DNA of 64,000 nucleotides, taken from the NCBI GenBank assembly GCA_945861145.1, contig CAMATL010000005.1, forward strand, positions 1 through 64,000, in the 5' to 3' direction. Each line of letters starts with the position of its first letter. Positions within the stretch are counted from its first letter, which is position 1. The translations under genes and the position numbers were made by a program. Below the pieces are notes generated by a model. It did no database searches, had not been told where the DNA came from, and saw nothing but the letters and a program-made list of their open reading frames with translations. Shown piece after piece: positions 8,122-19,039 of this stretch. This DNA comes from a candidate division TM6 bacterium GW2011_GWF2_37_49 (GTDB lineage: Bacteria; Babelota; Babeliae; Babelales; RVW-14).

Positions 8122-8721
8122 ATGTTGAAGGTATTTGGGTATATTTTAGCTACTTGCGCATTGTTTTTTTTAAATGGATGCATTTATTACACGCCCCGTG
8201 CATTACGCTCACAAGTTTATGGCGCAAAGGTAGAAAACAAATTAGTAAAAGTTACAGCGAAAGAGCTAAATAAGACCGATTTGGATTTTTATTTCAAACA
8301 AAACTTGAATAGTAATCGTATTCATGCAGTACAAGTAAATATATTCAATCAAACAGCTACCCCCCTCACCCTAGACGGTAATAGCATTGATTTGGAACTT
8401 GAAAATCTAGAAGCCGTGGCAAAATTACTTCATTACAATACCATTGGTCGCGTTATTTTATGGTGCATTCCAGCTCCTTTTTGGTGGTATACCCTCTACG
8501 GCGCAGCTGCTGACGGCGTTAACTGTGTAATGCAAAACAAACGTATTAACGAAGATATTGAACAGAAAATTTTAACAAACAACAGCAAGTTAACAATCAG
8601 GCCACATGCGAGCGTTAATAAAGTTATGTTTATTCGTGAGTCAAATTATTACAATAATTTTACACTTAGCTTCATAAGAAAAGACTCCAAAGAAGTAATA
8701 GACCTCTCTATAAATGTTTAA
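8122..8721 (+). CDS. putative lipoprotein
   Basis: MLKVFGYILATCALFFLNGCIYY: signal peptide with lipobox-like LNGC. Confidence 0.6.
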   Translation: MLKVFGYILATCALFFLNGCIYYTPRALRSQVYGAKVENKLVKVTAKELNKTDLDFYFKQNLNSNRIHAVQVNIFNQTATPLTLDGNSIDLELENLEAVAKLLHYNTIGRVILWCIPAPFWWYTLYGAAADGVNCVMQNKRINEDIEQKILTNNSKLTIRPHASVNKVMFIRESNYYNNFTLSFIRKDSKEVIDLSINV

Positions 8722-8731
8722 AGTGTAAAAT

Positions 8732-9523
8732 ATGACCAAAAAACACAGTACTCGTCTTACGATTTTATTTATTAGTATTTGCATGATTATGTTCCTGGGT
8801 GGATGTAGCCGCAAATACCGTCCCCCTGTTTTACCCTATGCGCCCACCATTGAAAAAATTGCTGACAATGATGTTGCTATTATTAAGCAGGGCTCTTTAA
8901 TGGATCAGGATGTTGAAAAGATTCTCTGCGGCGCTCCCACAACTATGCGTACTACCACAGTCCTGATTGAGAATAAAACAAACAAACCTCTTATTGTAGA
9001 AATTGATCGTAGCAACCTAAGTATTTACGACACGGAAGATTTAGCGCATATCTGCAGCAAAGAAGCTCTTTTGAATTCATCTAAAAATAAATATGCCTTC
9101 GGATACAGCGCCGCACGCAATGTTATACAAATATCCACAGGCATCGCGGCTCTTGCATGGGCAGGCTTTGTAAATGCCAGATGGCAACCCTATGCAGGAG
9201 ATGCACTTGCTAGACTAGGTTGGACGTGGGTGCCCGCCATAGCTATATTTGCATTAGGCTCGTACATTAACCATAACGTTTCTGCGAGCCAAACTGACGG
9301 ACTAGAAAGCGAAGAAGAGTTGTTTTTTGAACAATTTAGGCAAATGTTTGAACGCACAACACTCTCTTTTGATGATTGCGTAGAAATAGCGCCTCATAAA
9401 TCAATCAAACAAATCATATTTTTCGATGCAGAGCCAACAGAGGGTGCTAGCGGCGGACAACGCAAACTTGTGCTTCGCCTCACCAGTGATACACTGCAAA
9501 CTCTCGTTCCATTAGAGCTCTAA
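8732..9523 (+). CDS. putative lipoprotein
   Basis: MTKKHSTRLTILFISICMIMFLGGCSRK: lipobox LGGC; central hydrophobic region. Confidence 0.6.
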   Translation: MTKKHSTRLTILFISICMIMFLGGCSRKYRPPVLPYAPTIEKIADNDVAIIKQGSLMDQDVEKILCGAPTTMRTTTVLIENKTNKPLIVEIDRSNLSIYDTEDLAHICSKEALLNSSKNKYAFGYSAARNVIQISTGIAALAWAGFVNARWQPYAGDALARLGWTWVPAIAIFALGSYINHNVSASQTDGLESEEELFFEQFRQMFERTTLSFDDCVEIAPHKSIKQIIFFDAEPTEGASGGQRKLVLRLTSDTLQTLVPLEL

Positions 9524-9546
9524 CGATTCAAGCAAAAGGATAATCA

Positions 9547-10176
9547 GTGATAGACATAATCAAAGGAACAATCTACGAAGTTCAAGACAAAATGGTTGGT
9601 ATTTTGGTTGGTGGATTTGGTCTTAAAATAGCCACGCCCCGCGGTAGCGAATGGATTATTGATCAACAAGTAACACTCTACGCCTACCTTCATTGGAACG
9701 CTGAGCAAGGACCATCACTGTTCGGATTCCCAACAGCTTTTGAACGCACTGTCTTTTTGCTGATTATTGATTGCCCTAAGATTGGTCCCGGCATCGCTCT
9801 TAATGTTTTACACCAACTCAGACCAGGACAATTTCTTGAAATTGTTACCAGTCAAAATGAAAAAGGCCTCAGCAGTGTCAATGGTATTGGCGCTAAAAAA
9901 GCCGAACAAATTATTGTTGAACTAAAGCACAAGGTGGCAAAATTAACGAGCAACGGCCTTCTTGTGGCCCCACAAGAAGCTCAAGAAAATTTTATGCATT
10001 GGCAACAAGTAAGCGAGGTCTTATCATCACTTAATTACTCGAAACAAGAAGTACAGAAAGTCCTACAACTCTTAACTAAGAAATATGCTGACCAAACGGT
10101 GGCGTTAGATCAGCTCATACGAGCGGCTCTCGCGCTTCTTTCTACTGTTAACCCTGCACACATTGACCGCGCATGA
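9547..10176 (+). CDS. ruvA: Holliday junction branch migration complex subunit RuvA
   Basis: GTG start; MIDIIKGTIYEVQDKMVGILVGGFGLKI, LFGFPTAFERTVFLLIIDCPKIGPGIALNVL, VNGIGAKKAEQIIVELKHKV. Confidence 0.93.
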   Translation: MIDIIKGTIYEVQDKMVGILVGGFGLKIATPRGSEWIIDQQVTLYAYLHWNAEQGPSLFGFPTAFERTVFLLIIDCPKIGPGIALNVLHQLRPGQFLEIVTSQNEKGLSSVNGIGAKKAEQIIVELKHKVAKLTSNGLLVAPQEAQENFMHWQQVSEVLSSLNYSKQEVQKVLQLLTKKYADQTVALDQLIRAALALLSTVNPAHIDRA

Positions 10177-10703
10177 GCAGACGCGGCGGGTATACGCTGA
10201 TCGAAGTCAGTATTACCCTAGCCGCCTTGCTTATTATGACCGCCTTCTGCGTAAACCTTGTCTTAAATTCTGCAAAAACAACGCTAACTGACGCACTACA
10301 CTTGTTACAGGTTGAATTTATGTGCCTCCAACAACAAGCAATTGCGTGCAATACGGCTTACCAAGTAAATTTTTTACCAGAACGTAACGCCTACCAAATT
10401 ATTCAGGGTGAAAAAAAAATCCTTCATCAATTACCAAAAACAGTTACTTTTGGCTTTATTTCAGGGATTAAAGGCCCTCCAGGCAAGCCAATAAATCCTA
10501 TCAAGCAACCAATAAGATTCGAAAACCCCTACCCCCTGGCTGCAATTATTCAACCACATGGTAGAATAAGCAGTGGAACCGTATACTTAAAGCACAGCTC
10601 CGGATCAATAATGGGGGCTCTAACAATTACACCACATCAAATTGCTCATGTGCGGGTATACCTCCTTGAAAATAAAAAAACGTGGAAACTGCTGGCGATG
10701 TAG
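10173..10703 (+). CDS. type II secretion/type IV pilin-like pseudopilin
   Basis: Prepilin motif RRGGYTLIEVSITLAALLIMTAFCVNLVLNS; ATGA overlap with ruvA. Confidence 0.8.
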   Translation: MSRRGGYTLIEVSITLAALLIMTAFCVNLVLNSAKTTLTDALHLLQVEFMCLQQQAIACNTAYQVNFLPERNAYQIIQGEKKILHQLPKTVTFGFISGIKGPPGKPINPIKQPIRFENPYPLAAIIQPHGRISSGTVYLKHSSGSIMGALTITPHQIAHVRVYLLENKKTWKLLAM

Positions 10704-10715
10704 GGATTTTTGTTC

Positions 10716-13502
10716 ATGAAAAAACAGGTACTCAAAATTTTTGGCTGCATACTGATCAGCATCTGCTGCAGTATTTTTTTACTCCAACAAAGCGCGTATG
10801 TAAAAAAACGCATTGTTGGAGACCTAGTCACACTCCTAGAACGGACCCTAGCAATCAAAATCACTAGCAAAAATGAACTACTCAATTTCTTTACCACCTC
10901 TCTTATTATCGAGGGCGGCACCATCACACCAACCAAGCAGGCACACACAACCTGGGGCTTTGAACAGGCAAAAATTTCATGCAGCCTTTGGGACTTATTA
11001 TTCAAGCGAAAAATTTCGCTTTATTTGAGCTTTTATAAAGTTAATGGCTCAACAGTAACAACGACAAATGGCGTCGAAATTGTAGATCATATATTTGATC
11101 TTTTGATGCCAAAAAATAAAGATTTTGGTGTCTCAATTAAAAAAGTCTTGGTCACCGGCGGTGCTATCAAAGTTGCACATGCCGATCAAGTATTTGATGT
11201 ACTCGTAAATGGATCATTCACTTTCGGTAAAACAATGAAAGACAATCACAAGGTCTTACAGGGCTGCTTCTTGCTTGAAAAAAGCTCTCTTTACCTCAAT
11301 AACATGGCACTACTTGAGGGTGTAAGCGGCTCTAATATTTTTTACAAAGCGAAAAACGAAAAGTTTTGGCATGCCACACTACACAATTCCATCAAAAAAA
11401 TTGCCGAAGACACGCCTCATCACTATATTTTGACCGGCTCACTGTATAAACAAGAACAAACGTTTTTACTCCAAGAAGCAACGCAACAGCTCAACATCAA
11501 GGCCGCAACAACGGCAGAAAACCTTACCCTAGAAGGAAATATTCCGGCACAAACTATTGCTCGACTGTATGACGTAATTAAAAAACCAACAGCAGCACTT
11601 GCACCAAATACTGCCGGGCAATGCCTAATTGACCTGACGCTGAGCAAACACCCAACCGCAAGCTGGTTATGCCGCGGTACTATTGCTCTTGATCGCCCGC
11701 GCTTTAAAGATGTCACCTGCGAAAATTTTATTTTAAAAAATATTTACATCAATCAAGAAGCAGCCCGCGCTGATATTCACGCAATTTACAATACTGCCTA
11801 TGCCGCTCAAGGCAACGCATGCTGGTACCAAGACAAACAAGAAGGCTCTATTTCACTGGCCAACAGCAAAGAAATCATTGCCGCTCGCCGACCAGGATCA
11901 CCTGTCTACTGGAGTATCCAGCCCCAACAAGCTAACTTGATGCTGCATATTGATAAGCAATTTCAAGTTCAAGGATCTTATGAGGCATTGCTGCATAACA
12001 GCATCAATGAAGAAACTAAACAAGTTAAGGGATCTATCCAAACCGCCGGTGAAGCAATTACCCTCACAGGCAATGCACAAGCCTATAGCTATACAATTAA
12101 AGGACAACTCGGGCCTTCACCTTACCTTGCAAAAGTTATTTGTACACAGGCAAATGAGCCAAGCCCTGTAATTGATTTTACCGTACAAGATGACGCAACA
12201 AAAACACTTCGTGGCTATGCGCAGTACAGCCTTATCCACCAACTATTACCAGTCGAAGTCAAAAACAAAGTACTAGGCAAACACAACAAAATTTTCGCCT
12301 CCCTCAAGCAGGACAAGTTCTGCCCTCTTGATGGTGAGCTCTGGACTGAAAATAGTAAGTTTTTTATCCCAAGTGTTCAAAACATGATCAAGACTGGGCA
12401 TCTACAGTTTAGCCTCAACCCTGTATCAAAAAAAATAACCATTCAAAATGCCGTTATCGGTTTCGCTCGAGGACAGCTCAAGATCCCACTTGCAAGCTGT
12501 GAGTTCAACCCAGAGACATGGGATATCCAATCTTTATATGCCCCTATTTCTGTAAATAATATGCTTATTAACATCAAACGTGATTTTTATAGTTTTGTTT
12601 ATGGCAACCTACTCTTGCAGCAGCAAGCTGAAAAAGCTCTCAATCTTTCAGGGACGCTAATTCTGCGCAAAACATTGGTTCATGGCGACGTTTTTAACGA
12701 TGTACAGACCACGCCAACTAACCCATTTGAGCAAATCCAAGAGCTTAATAAAAATTTTGATTTTTCTATCCGCCTGGTCAATGAGCAACCAATCATTATC
12801 AAGACGCCAACGATTGACGCGCTTGCTCATGTTGATTTACAAGCAGCTCATAAACATAATGCAACGGTCGCTCAATTGCCTCACGTTACCGGCACGATTA
12901 ATCTTGATACGGGTCATTTAAAATTCTTAGAAAACAACCTTAAAATCGAGTATGGTAAGATCCAATTTCTTACACGTCAACTTGATGATCCAATTATTGA
13001 TTTGATCGCAAAAAACCGTATTAATAAATATGTCGTCACGCTACAGGTAACCGGTTCACTAAAAAAACCAACGGTCATCTTAGAATCAACACCAGAGCTG
13101 AGCGAAGAACAAATTTTAGGTCTCTTGTTTACTGGCTCTGAAAATGCTTCACTTCAAACTGATCTACCAGTAATGATTATGCAAAATCTTAATACTATTT
13201 TACTTGGGCACCGCAAGCCATACGATAAAACATCTCTACTACTCGATACACTTTCAAAGCCTCTTAAATATGTCCAGATCACGCCAGATTTTACCGACCA
13301 AAGCGGCCGCAGCAGCGTGCGAGCTCTGGTCTCGCTGCCACTAACTAAACAACTTAGGGCTCAATTTCAAAAAAATCTTACCTTTGATGAAGAACTTGAG
13401 GTCGAAATCGATTATCTACTCTCAGATGACATCAACCTCAAGCTTGTTAAGGATCAACGCGGCGAGCTTGGATCAGAAGTTGAAGTTAGATTCAAATTTT
13501 GA
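10716..13502 (+). CDS. TamB-like (DUF490) translocation/assembly module protein
   Basis: Large beta-rich protein with N-terminal TM and TamB-type C-terminus: NLKIEYGKIQFLTRQLDDPIIDLIAKNRINKYVVTLQVTGSLKKPTVILESTPELSEEQILGLLFTG. Confidence 0.8.
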   Translation: MKKQVLKIFGCILISICCSIFLLQQSAYVKKRIVGDLVTLLERTLAIKITSKNELLNFFTTSLIIEGGTITPTKQAHTTWGFEQAKISCSLWDLLFKRKISLYLSFYKVNGSTVTTTNGVEIVDHIFDLLMPKNKDFGVSIKKVLVTGGAIKVAHADQVFDVLVNGSFTFGKTMKDNHKVLQGCFLLEKSSLYLNNMALLEGVSGSNIFYKAKNEKFWHATLHNSIKKIAEDTPHHYILTGSLYKQEQTFLLQEATQQLNIKAATTAENLTLEGNIPAQTIARLYDVIKKPTAALAPNTAGQCLIDLTLSKHPTASWLCRGTIALDRPRFKDVTCENFILKNIYINQEAARADIHAIYNTAYAAQGNACWYQDKQEGSISLANSKEIIAARRPGSPVYWSIQPQQANLMLHIDKQFQVQGSYEALLHNSINEETKQVKGSIQTAGEAITLTGNAQAYSYTIKGQLGPSPYLAKVICTQANEPSPVIDFTVQDDATKTLRGYAQYSLIHQLLPVEVKNKVLGKHNKIFASLKQDKFCPLDGELWTENSKFFIPSVQNMIKTGHLQFSLNPVSKKITIQNAVIGFARGQLKIPLASCEFNPETWDIQSLYAPISVNNMLINIKRDFYSFVYGNLLLQQQAEKALNLSGTLILRKTLVHGDVFNDVQTTPTNPFEQIQELNKNFDFSIRLVNEQPIIIKTPTIDALAHVDLQAAHKHNATVAQLPHVTGTINLDTGHLKFLENNLKIEYGKIQFLTRQLDDPIIDLIAKNRINKYVVTLQVTGSLKKPTVILESTPELSEEQILGLLFTGSENASLQTDLPVMIMQNLNTILLGHRKPYDKTSLLLDTLSKPLKYVQITPDFTDQSGRSSVRALVSLPLTKQLRAQFQKNLTFDEELEVEIDYLLSDDINLKLVKDQRGELGSEVEVRFKF

Positions 13503-14095
13503 TCCAACATAGCATCTTTTTTGATCTCTCCAGACACCCCAGCTACAGCCTCTTTTTTTGAAGCATTACCTGGTTTTGCACCATCACGTTTTTCAACACC
13601 TGCAGCGAGTTGCTCATCGATTTTAGATATTTCAGCGGCAATCAAATCAGTCTGCGACGAATGCTTTTGAGCCAACTGTGTATTTTGCTCTTTAAGAGAG
13701 ATCACCTCCGCATGTTTTCTTTCCACTTGAAGTTGCGCTGCTTGGAGTGATTGCTTTAAATTTTCAGACTCTTGCTTGGCAAGCAAAAGTTCCTTTTGCA
13801 ACACAGCACTCTCAAGAGTCCGCGTCTCTAACTCTTTCAAAGTCGCATGATCTTGGTGTAGCGATGTGTTAGTTGCTTTATACATCCGATCAACATCATC
13901 AAGCACAGAGCTGATCTTACCCGCACAGGCAGGAGCTAACTTCTTAACCTCTGCAAGCTTACGCCCAATATTTCCATATAATTCACCTACATTATGATGA
14001 GAGGGAGCTTGGCGCTTACCCTTTGCTCCAAGTCCACTCACCCAGAGCGTAAAAAAAACCAACACAATAGTTAGACGCATGACAACTCCTTGCAA
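13454..14095 (-). CDS. exported coiled-coil protein
   Basis: Signal peptide MRLTIVLVFFTLWVSGLGAKG followed by heptad-rich LLLAKQESENLKQSLQAAQLQVERKHAEVISLKEQN. Confidence 0.55.
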   Translation of the reverse strand: MQGVVMRLTIVLVFFTLWVSGLGAKGKRQAPSHHNVGELYGNIGRKLAEVKKLAPACAGKISSVLDDVDRMYKATNTSLHQDHATLKELETRTLESAVLQKELLLAKQESENLKQSLQAAQLQVERKHAEVISLKEQNTQLAQKHSSQTDLIAAEISKIDEQLAAGVEKRDGAKPGNASKKEAVAGVSGEIKKDAMLDQNLNLTSTSDPSSPR

Positions 14096-14184
14096 TCATT
14101 GAAAGAATTTAGCTACCGTTTCATAGCGGCTGAATTACAATAGGAAAATAATGTCTTATTTTTCAATAGAAAAAAGGAAGAGCT

Positions 14185-14817
14185 ATGAAGATACGCCGTA
14201 TCGCCTTGGCCTTGCTTTGGTTTGCTATGGCTGCTGGGTATGTCTCAGCACGCACAGAAGTTCTTTTTTCTCCCGACGACAAACCAACCACACGACTTCT
14301 AGAATGCATTAAAAACACTCAACGCCGCATCTATGCAGCTGTGTATATGCTTACCGACAAAACGATAGCTGAAGCCCTCATTGATGCGAAAAAAAAGCGC
14401 AATATCGATATTCAAATTGTGATAGATAAAATCAGCTATGACAGTATTTACGGAAAAGGCAAAATGCTACACGAAAGCGGTCTAACACTTTTTGTATTTG
14501 ATCCACCAAAAACAACGACTAAAACACGGGCCTGGGGTGCTGGTCCAATCATGCATCACAAATTTGCTCTTTTTGACAACATTTTATGGACCGGTTCTTT
14601 TAATTGGACCGTGGCGGCGAATCGCGCCAATCAGGAAAACGTCATCATAACCGATGACTATGAAGCCTGTCGAAAATATGAGGGGTGTTTTGAACGCTTA
14701 AAAAAATTAAGCGCTCAAAAAGTAGCTGAATATCGCACGCCGCAGAGAGAATCATCAGCGATCGAAACATTCATTCATGCGTGGAAAAATTTCACCCACA
14801 AAGACACTATTAATTGA
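14185..14817 (+). CDS. exported phospholipase D-like nuclease (single HKD motif)
   Basis: Signal peptide; MHHKFALFDNILWTGSFNWTVAANRANQENVIITDD. Confidence 0.85.
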   Translation: MKIRRIALALLWFAMAAGYVSARTEVLFSPDDKPTTRLLECIKNTQRRIYAAVYMLTDKTIAEALIDAKKKRNIDIQIVIDKISYDSIYGKGKMLHESGLTLFVFDPPKTTTKTRAWGAGPIMHHKFALFDNILWTGSFNWTVAANRANQENVIITDDYEACRKYEGCFERLKKLSAQKVAEYRTPQRESSAIETFIHAWKNFTHKDTIN

Positions 14818-14895
14818 ACAAAGGGGCTTGATTACTACTCTCGAAATTCTCTCCCAGCCCCATGTTCTAAACGTAACTTAGTGACACTTGAAATG

Positions 14896-14957
14896 CAAAG
14901 CTTGTTGGAATAGTTCTATCAATCAATGCATTTAAACAACTATTCCAACAAGCTTTG
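14896..14957. repeat. perfect 20-bp inverted repeat, 22-nt loop, right arm inside the transaldolase 3' end
   Basis: CAAAGCTTGTTGGAATAGTT (14896-14915) / AACTATTCCAACAAGCTTTG (14938-14957). Confidence 0.95.
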
Positions 14958-15605
14958 TTTGCCTAACTTCTGCCAATCTTGATCAAATTTTTTGATACCA
15001 AGCTCAGTGAGCGGGTGATGACAAGCAGCCTCAATAAGCGCTGGTGGCACCGTTGCGACATCAGCACCAAGCAATGCTGCTCGCTCCCAATGCATAACGT
15101 GACGAATCGATGCTGCTAAAATTTGCGATGGAAATTCATACTGTTGCTTAAGCGTAACAAGATCTTCAATCAACACCATGCCATCAGAGCCGATATCATC
15201 CAAGCGACCAACGAATGGCGAAATATAAGTCACACCAAGCTTAGCAACCATGAGCGCCTGCAGAGCACTAAACACGAGAGTAATATTAAGCTGCACACCA
15301 TCTTCAACCAGCTTTGCAATGGTCGGCAAATACTCAAAAGCGAAGGGGATTTTAACAATCGCATTATCGCCAAGCTTAGCAATCTGATGGGCTTGTTCGT
15401 AAACAGCATCAGGTGATTTTTCTACCACTTCAATACTCACATCGCCAGGCACCATGCGTAAAATATCAAGAATAACTTCTTTGGTATTTTGCCCTTGCGC
15501 TGATAGAAGTGATGGGTTAGTGGTCACACCATCAATGAGCCCGGTAGATAGGTATTTTTCAATCAGTTTGCGATCAGCAGAATCTAAAAATATTTTCATA
15601 AGCAC
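14940..15605 (-). CDS. transaldolase / fructose-6-phosphate aldolase family
   Basis: MKIFLDSADRKLIEKYLSTGLIDGVTTNPSLLSAQG, NITLVFSALQALMVAKLGVTYISPFVGRLDDIG, ASIRHVMHWERAALLGADVATVPP. Confidence 0.9.
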   Translation of the reverse strand: MLMKIFLDSADRKLIEKYLSTGLIDGVTTNPSLLSAQGQNTKEVILDILRMVPGDVSIEVVEKSPDAVYEQAHQIAKLGDNAIVKIPFAFEYLPTIAKLVEDGVQLNITLVFSALQALMVAKLGVTYISPFVGRLDDIGSDGMVLIEDLVTLKQQYEFPSQILAASIRHVMHWERAALLGADVATVPPALIEAACHHPLTELGIKKFDQDWQKLGKQSLLE

Positions 15606-15765
15606 TCCGTATTTTCTTAAAAATTAACACGTCCCCAAAAAACAGATTATGTTTTTGGTATTCTTACAACACGAATGATTTTTGCAAGCAACGACTACAA
15701 CTATCACTCTTTTTGTTTTTTTGATCTTATCCGTAAGTAATTAAGGATAAGGTAAATTCTGGTAC

Positions 15766-16323
15766 TTAGGCTTCTTGTGATTCCCGCTGCCACTTTTCAA
15801 TAAGACGTAAAACTGACTTTTGCTTAGTTTTTTCCATCACTTCGCTCACAGAAGCCCAAATAACTTCCAATGATTCGTCATTACTAACAATAACTGCATC
15901 AGCAGACGCTTGTAGTATAAAACGAATATCGTAATGCCAATGAGCAGGAGCCTTGCCTTCTGGAATCCAGTGAACATCAACATCAAAAATTTCTTGAGAA
16001 AGCGGATACAATTCTTCAATGCCTGTTTCTTCGAGAGCTTCTTTAAAGGCTACACCAAGAACATTACTATCACCATCAGCATGACCACCGGGCTGCACCC
16101 ACATATCAAGCTTTTTGTGATGCATTAAAATAACTGCGTCATTGCTTCCATTAACAATGAGAGCTGATGCAGTAATGTGTCCAGCAAGATGCTCGCGCTT
16201 AAAACAATCTGGTACACTGTTAACAAATTCAACGATACGCTCAAGCATTGGCTTTTCTTCAGCGGTGAGTAATGGACTTAGATTATAACGCTCTAATAAT
16301 TTCAATAATGGGGTGCGATGCAT
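15766..16323 (-). CDS. NUDIX hydrolase
   Basis: Nudix box GGHADGDSNVLGVAFKEALEETGIEEL. Confidence 0.88.
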   Translation of the reverse strand: MHRTPLLKLLERYNLSPLLTAEEKPMLERIVEFVNSVPDCFKREHLAGHITASALIVNGSNDAVILMHHKKLDMWVQPGGHADGDSNVLGVAFKEALEETGIEELYPLSQEIFDVDVHWIPEGKAPAHWHYDIRFILQASADAVIVSNDESLEVIWASVSEVMEKTKQKSVLRLIEKWQRESQEA

Positions 16324-16398
16324 AGTGATTTCCTTTGGGTTTTATATTTACGCGCTAGCCTATCACAAATTTTTGAGTAGCTCTTTCAAAAACTAAAA

Positions 16399-16424
16399 GG
16401 GCGGAAGTAGTACTACTTCCGCCC
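16399..16424 (-). terminator. probable leuS terminator
   Basis: Perfect palindrome GGGCGGAAGTAGTACTACTTCCGCCC followed on the - strand by TTTTAGTTTTTG. Confidence 0.7.
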
Positions 16425-16448
16425 CTAAAATTAACTCAGTTTTATGTT

Positions 16449-18890
16449 CTATTTTATTACAAAGCTCACCAAGCGATCTTTCACCACAACTGTCTTGATC
16501 AGATCTTTGCCTTCTAGCCATCTTGCTGCCGCAGCCTTAGCCATCACCGTTACTTCATCAGCAGCTAAGCCTTTTGTAGTATTGATCGTTGTGCGCAGCT
16601 TGCCATTGATCTGCACAGCAATCTCAATCTCATTAACTGCAGCCAACGCTTCATCAACCACCGGCCATACAGCGTGTTCAAGCTGTTTGCCAAGCACCAC
16701 TTCAAAAAGCTCGCTTGCAAAATGAGGCACCATCGGCGCAATCGCCGTTAAAAACTGCTCCATCAATACATGGTCAAACAGTAGCTTTTCGCTCTGCAGG
16801 TCATTCAAGTATTCCATAATCGATGCAACTGCTGTGTTGACACGATAACCATCCAACCGTTCTTGGTATGCTTTTAGGAAACGGTTAAAACGACGGTATG
16901 CAGCTTCATCACCCTTCTGACCAATCGGCAATAAATTGCTCGGCTCGGTCAAGAATGCCCACAAGCGATTCAGAAAGCTCTTCACGCCGCGGATAGAATC
17001 TGTCTGCCATTCAGTATCAAGCTCAGGCGGCCCCATAAACAGCATGTACATGCGCAATGAGTCACTACCCAATTCTTCGACAATCTCATCAGGGCTGACA
17101 ACATTCCCCTTTGATTTTGACATTTTTTCTACACGCCCACTCAGTGGTGACTTCATGCAAACCATGCCCTGATTGAAGAGACGCTTAAACGGCTCATCAA
17201 ATGGCAGATGCCCAAGATCATAAAGCACCTTGACGTAGAAGCGCGCGTAGAGTAAATGAAGAATTGCGTGCTCAATACCGCCCACATACAAATCAACCGG
17301 CATCCAGTAAGCCATATCTTCAGCGGTAAAAATATTATCGCTTAGTTTTGGATTTGGATAACGCAAGAAATACCAGCACGATCCAGCCCATTGCGGCATT
17401 GTGTTAGTTTCACGCTTGGCAGCGCCGCCACACGATGGGCAGCTTGTATTTACCCAATCAGTCACATCAGCAAGCGGCGATTCTCCGGTGCCTGTTGGCT
17501 GGTAGCGCTCCACTTCTGGCAACAAAATTGGTAATTGATCTTCTGGTACTGGCACTACACCACACGGTTTGCAATGCACCAAAGGAATAGGCTCACCCCA
17601 GTAACGCTGGCGAGAGAAGACCCAATCGCGCAACTTGTACGAAACCTTAGGAATCGCAAAACCCTTGTCTTGGCAATGCTGGATAATTGCCTGACGGCTA
17701 TCCCCTGCACGCTTACCATCAAAAGGACCAGCGTTTTCCAAGATGCCGTTTACCATATCGGTGTAACAAACTTCCTGTGCTCGTACACGAGCTGCAAGCT
17801 CAGGATCATTTGGTGGCACCATGCCCGGCTTAATACGGATGTCATATTTTTTAGCAAATTTAAAATCACGATCATCATGTGCTGAGCACTTCACCATACC
17901 GGTTCCGTAGTGCGCTAACGCAAAATTGGCTACCCAGATAGGTAAGTCGGTACCACTAACTGGATCTTGAATATAACGACCAGTAAAGATACCGTCCGGC
18001 TCCTGCTCTGCGTTCAGATCACGCTCATCAAGTATTTTTTTACAGTAGGCAAAAATCTCAGCTTTGTTTGCAACGCCTTCAAGTAACTGTGGCAACAAAG
18101 AATGATCTGGCGCCACTACAACATAGGTATCGGCATGAAAAGTTTCAAAATGGGCACTAAAGGTCTCAATACTCATATCAAGATCTTTGACCTTAGCAGT
18201 GAAGAGCAGGCCTTCACTCTTGCCAATCCAGTTACGCTGCATGAGCTTAACTTTTTCTGACCAGTCTAAACGATCTAAGCCCTCAAGTAATTTTTCGGCG
18301 TATTGAGTAATTTTGAGTACCCATTGGCGCACCGGCTTTTGTTCAGTCAACGCGCCACATCGATCACAACCACCGTTAACTACTTCTTCATTTGCCAAAC
18401 CGGTAAGACACTTTGGGCACCAATTGATTGGCAGGCTACCTTCATAGGCAAGGCCGGCTTTATACATTTTCAAAAAGATCCACTGCGTCCACTTGTAGTA
18501 ACCAGGATCAGTCGTATTGACCTCTTTATCCCAATCATACATCGCGCCAATAGTTGCTAGTTGACGACGAAAATTGTCTACATTGCGTGCCGTACCGATA
18601 GCTGGCTGAATACCTTTTTTGATAGCATCATTTTCAGCTGGTAATCCAAAAGCATCCCAGCCCATAGGATGGAGCACATTGTAGCCCTGCAGGAGCTTAA
18701 TGCGCGAGTAAACATCAGAGAACACATAGCCCTTCCAGTGACCAACATGAAGTCCTGATCCAGAAGGATATGGAAACATATCGAGGCAGTAATATTTTTT
18801 CTTTGTCTTGTCAGACTTTGTTTTAAAATAAGGGTTAGCAGCCCAACGAGAGCGCCATTTCTGCTCTACCTCTTTAAATTCATACGCCAT
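16449..18890 (-). CDS. leuS: leucyl-tRNA synthetase
   Basis: [19 protein letters not shown], editing domain, [15 protein letters not shown]. Confidence 0.97.
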   Translation of the reverse strand: MAYEFKEVEQKWRSRWAANPYFKTKSDKTKKKYYCLDMFPYPSGSGLHVGHWKGYVFSDVYSRIKLLQGYNVLHPMGWDAFGLPAENDAIKKGIQPAIGTARNVDNFRRQLATIGAMYDWDKEVNTTDPGYYKWTQWIFLKMYKAGLAYEGSLPINWCPKCLTGLANEEVVNGGCDRCGALTEQKPVRQWVLKITQYAEKLLEGLDRLDWSEKVKLMQRNWIGKSEGLLFTAKVKDLDMSIETFSAHFETFHADTYVVVAPDHSLLPQLLEGVANKAEIFAYCKKILDERDLNAEQEPDGIFTGRYIQDPVSGTDLPIWVANFALAHYGTGMVKCSAHDDRDFKFAKKYDIRIKPGMVPPNDPELAARVRAQEVCYTDMVNGILENAGPFDGKRAGDSRQAIIQHCQDKGFAIPKVSYKLRDWVFSRQRYWGEPIPLVHCKPCGVVPVPEDQLPILLPEVERYQPTGTGESPLADVTDWVNTSCPSCGGAAKRETNTMPQWAGSCWYFLRYPNPKLSDNIFTAEDMAYWMPVDLYVGGIEHAILHLLYARFYVKVLYDLGHLPFDEPFKRLFNQGMVCMKSPLSGRVEKMSKSKGNVVSPDEIVEELGSDSLRMYMLFMGPPELDTEWQTDSIRGVKSFLNRLWAFLTEPSNLLPIGQKGDEAAYRRFNRFLKAYQERLDGYRVNTAVASIMEYLNDLQSEKLLFDHVLMEQFLTAIAPMVPHFASELFEVVLGKQLEHAVWPVVDEALAAVNEIEIAVQINGKLRTTINTTKGLAADEVTVMAKAAAARWLEGKDLIKTVVVKDRLVSFVIK

Positions 18891-19039
18891 AGATAATCCT
18901 GCAGAGTTAAAATAATACTATGTAGTCAACTCAAGCAGTGTAGCGCATGTTTTTAATCAGGTAAACGCAGTATGCGCAGCCAGTAAGTCCTGAATCTAAA
19001 GGTTAAAGCCCATGAAACTTCATGGGCTTTAACATAAAA

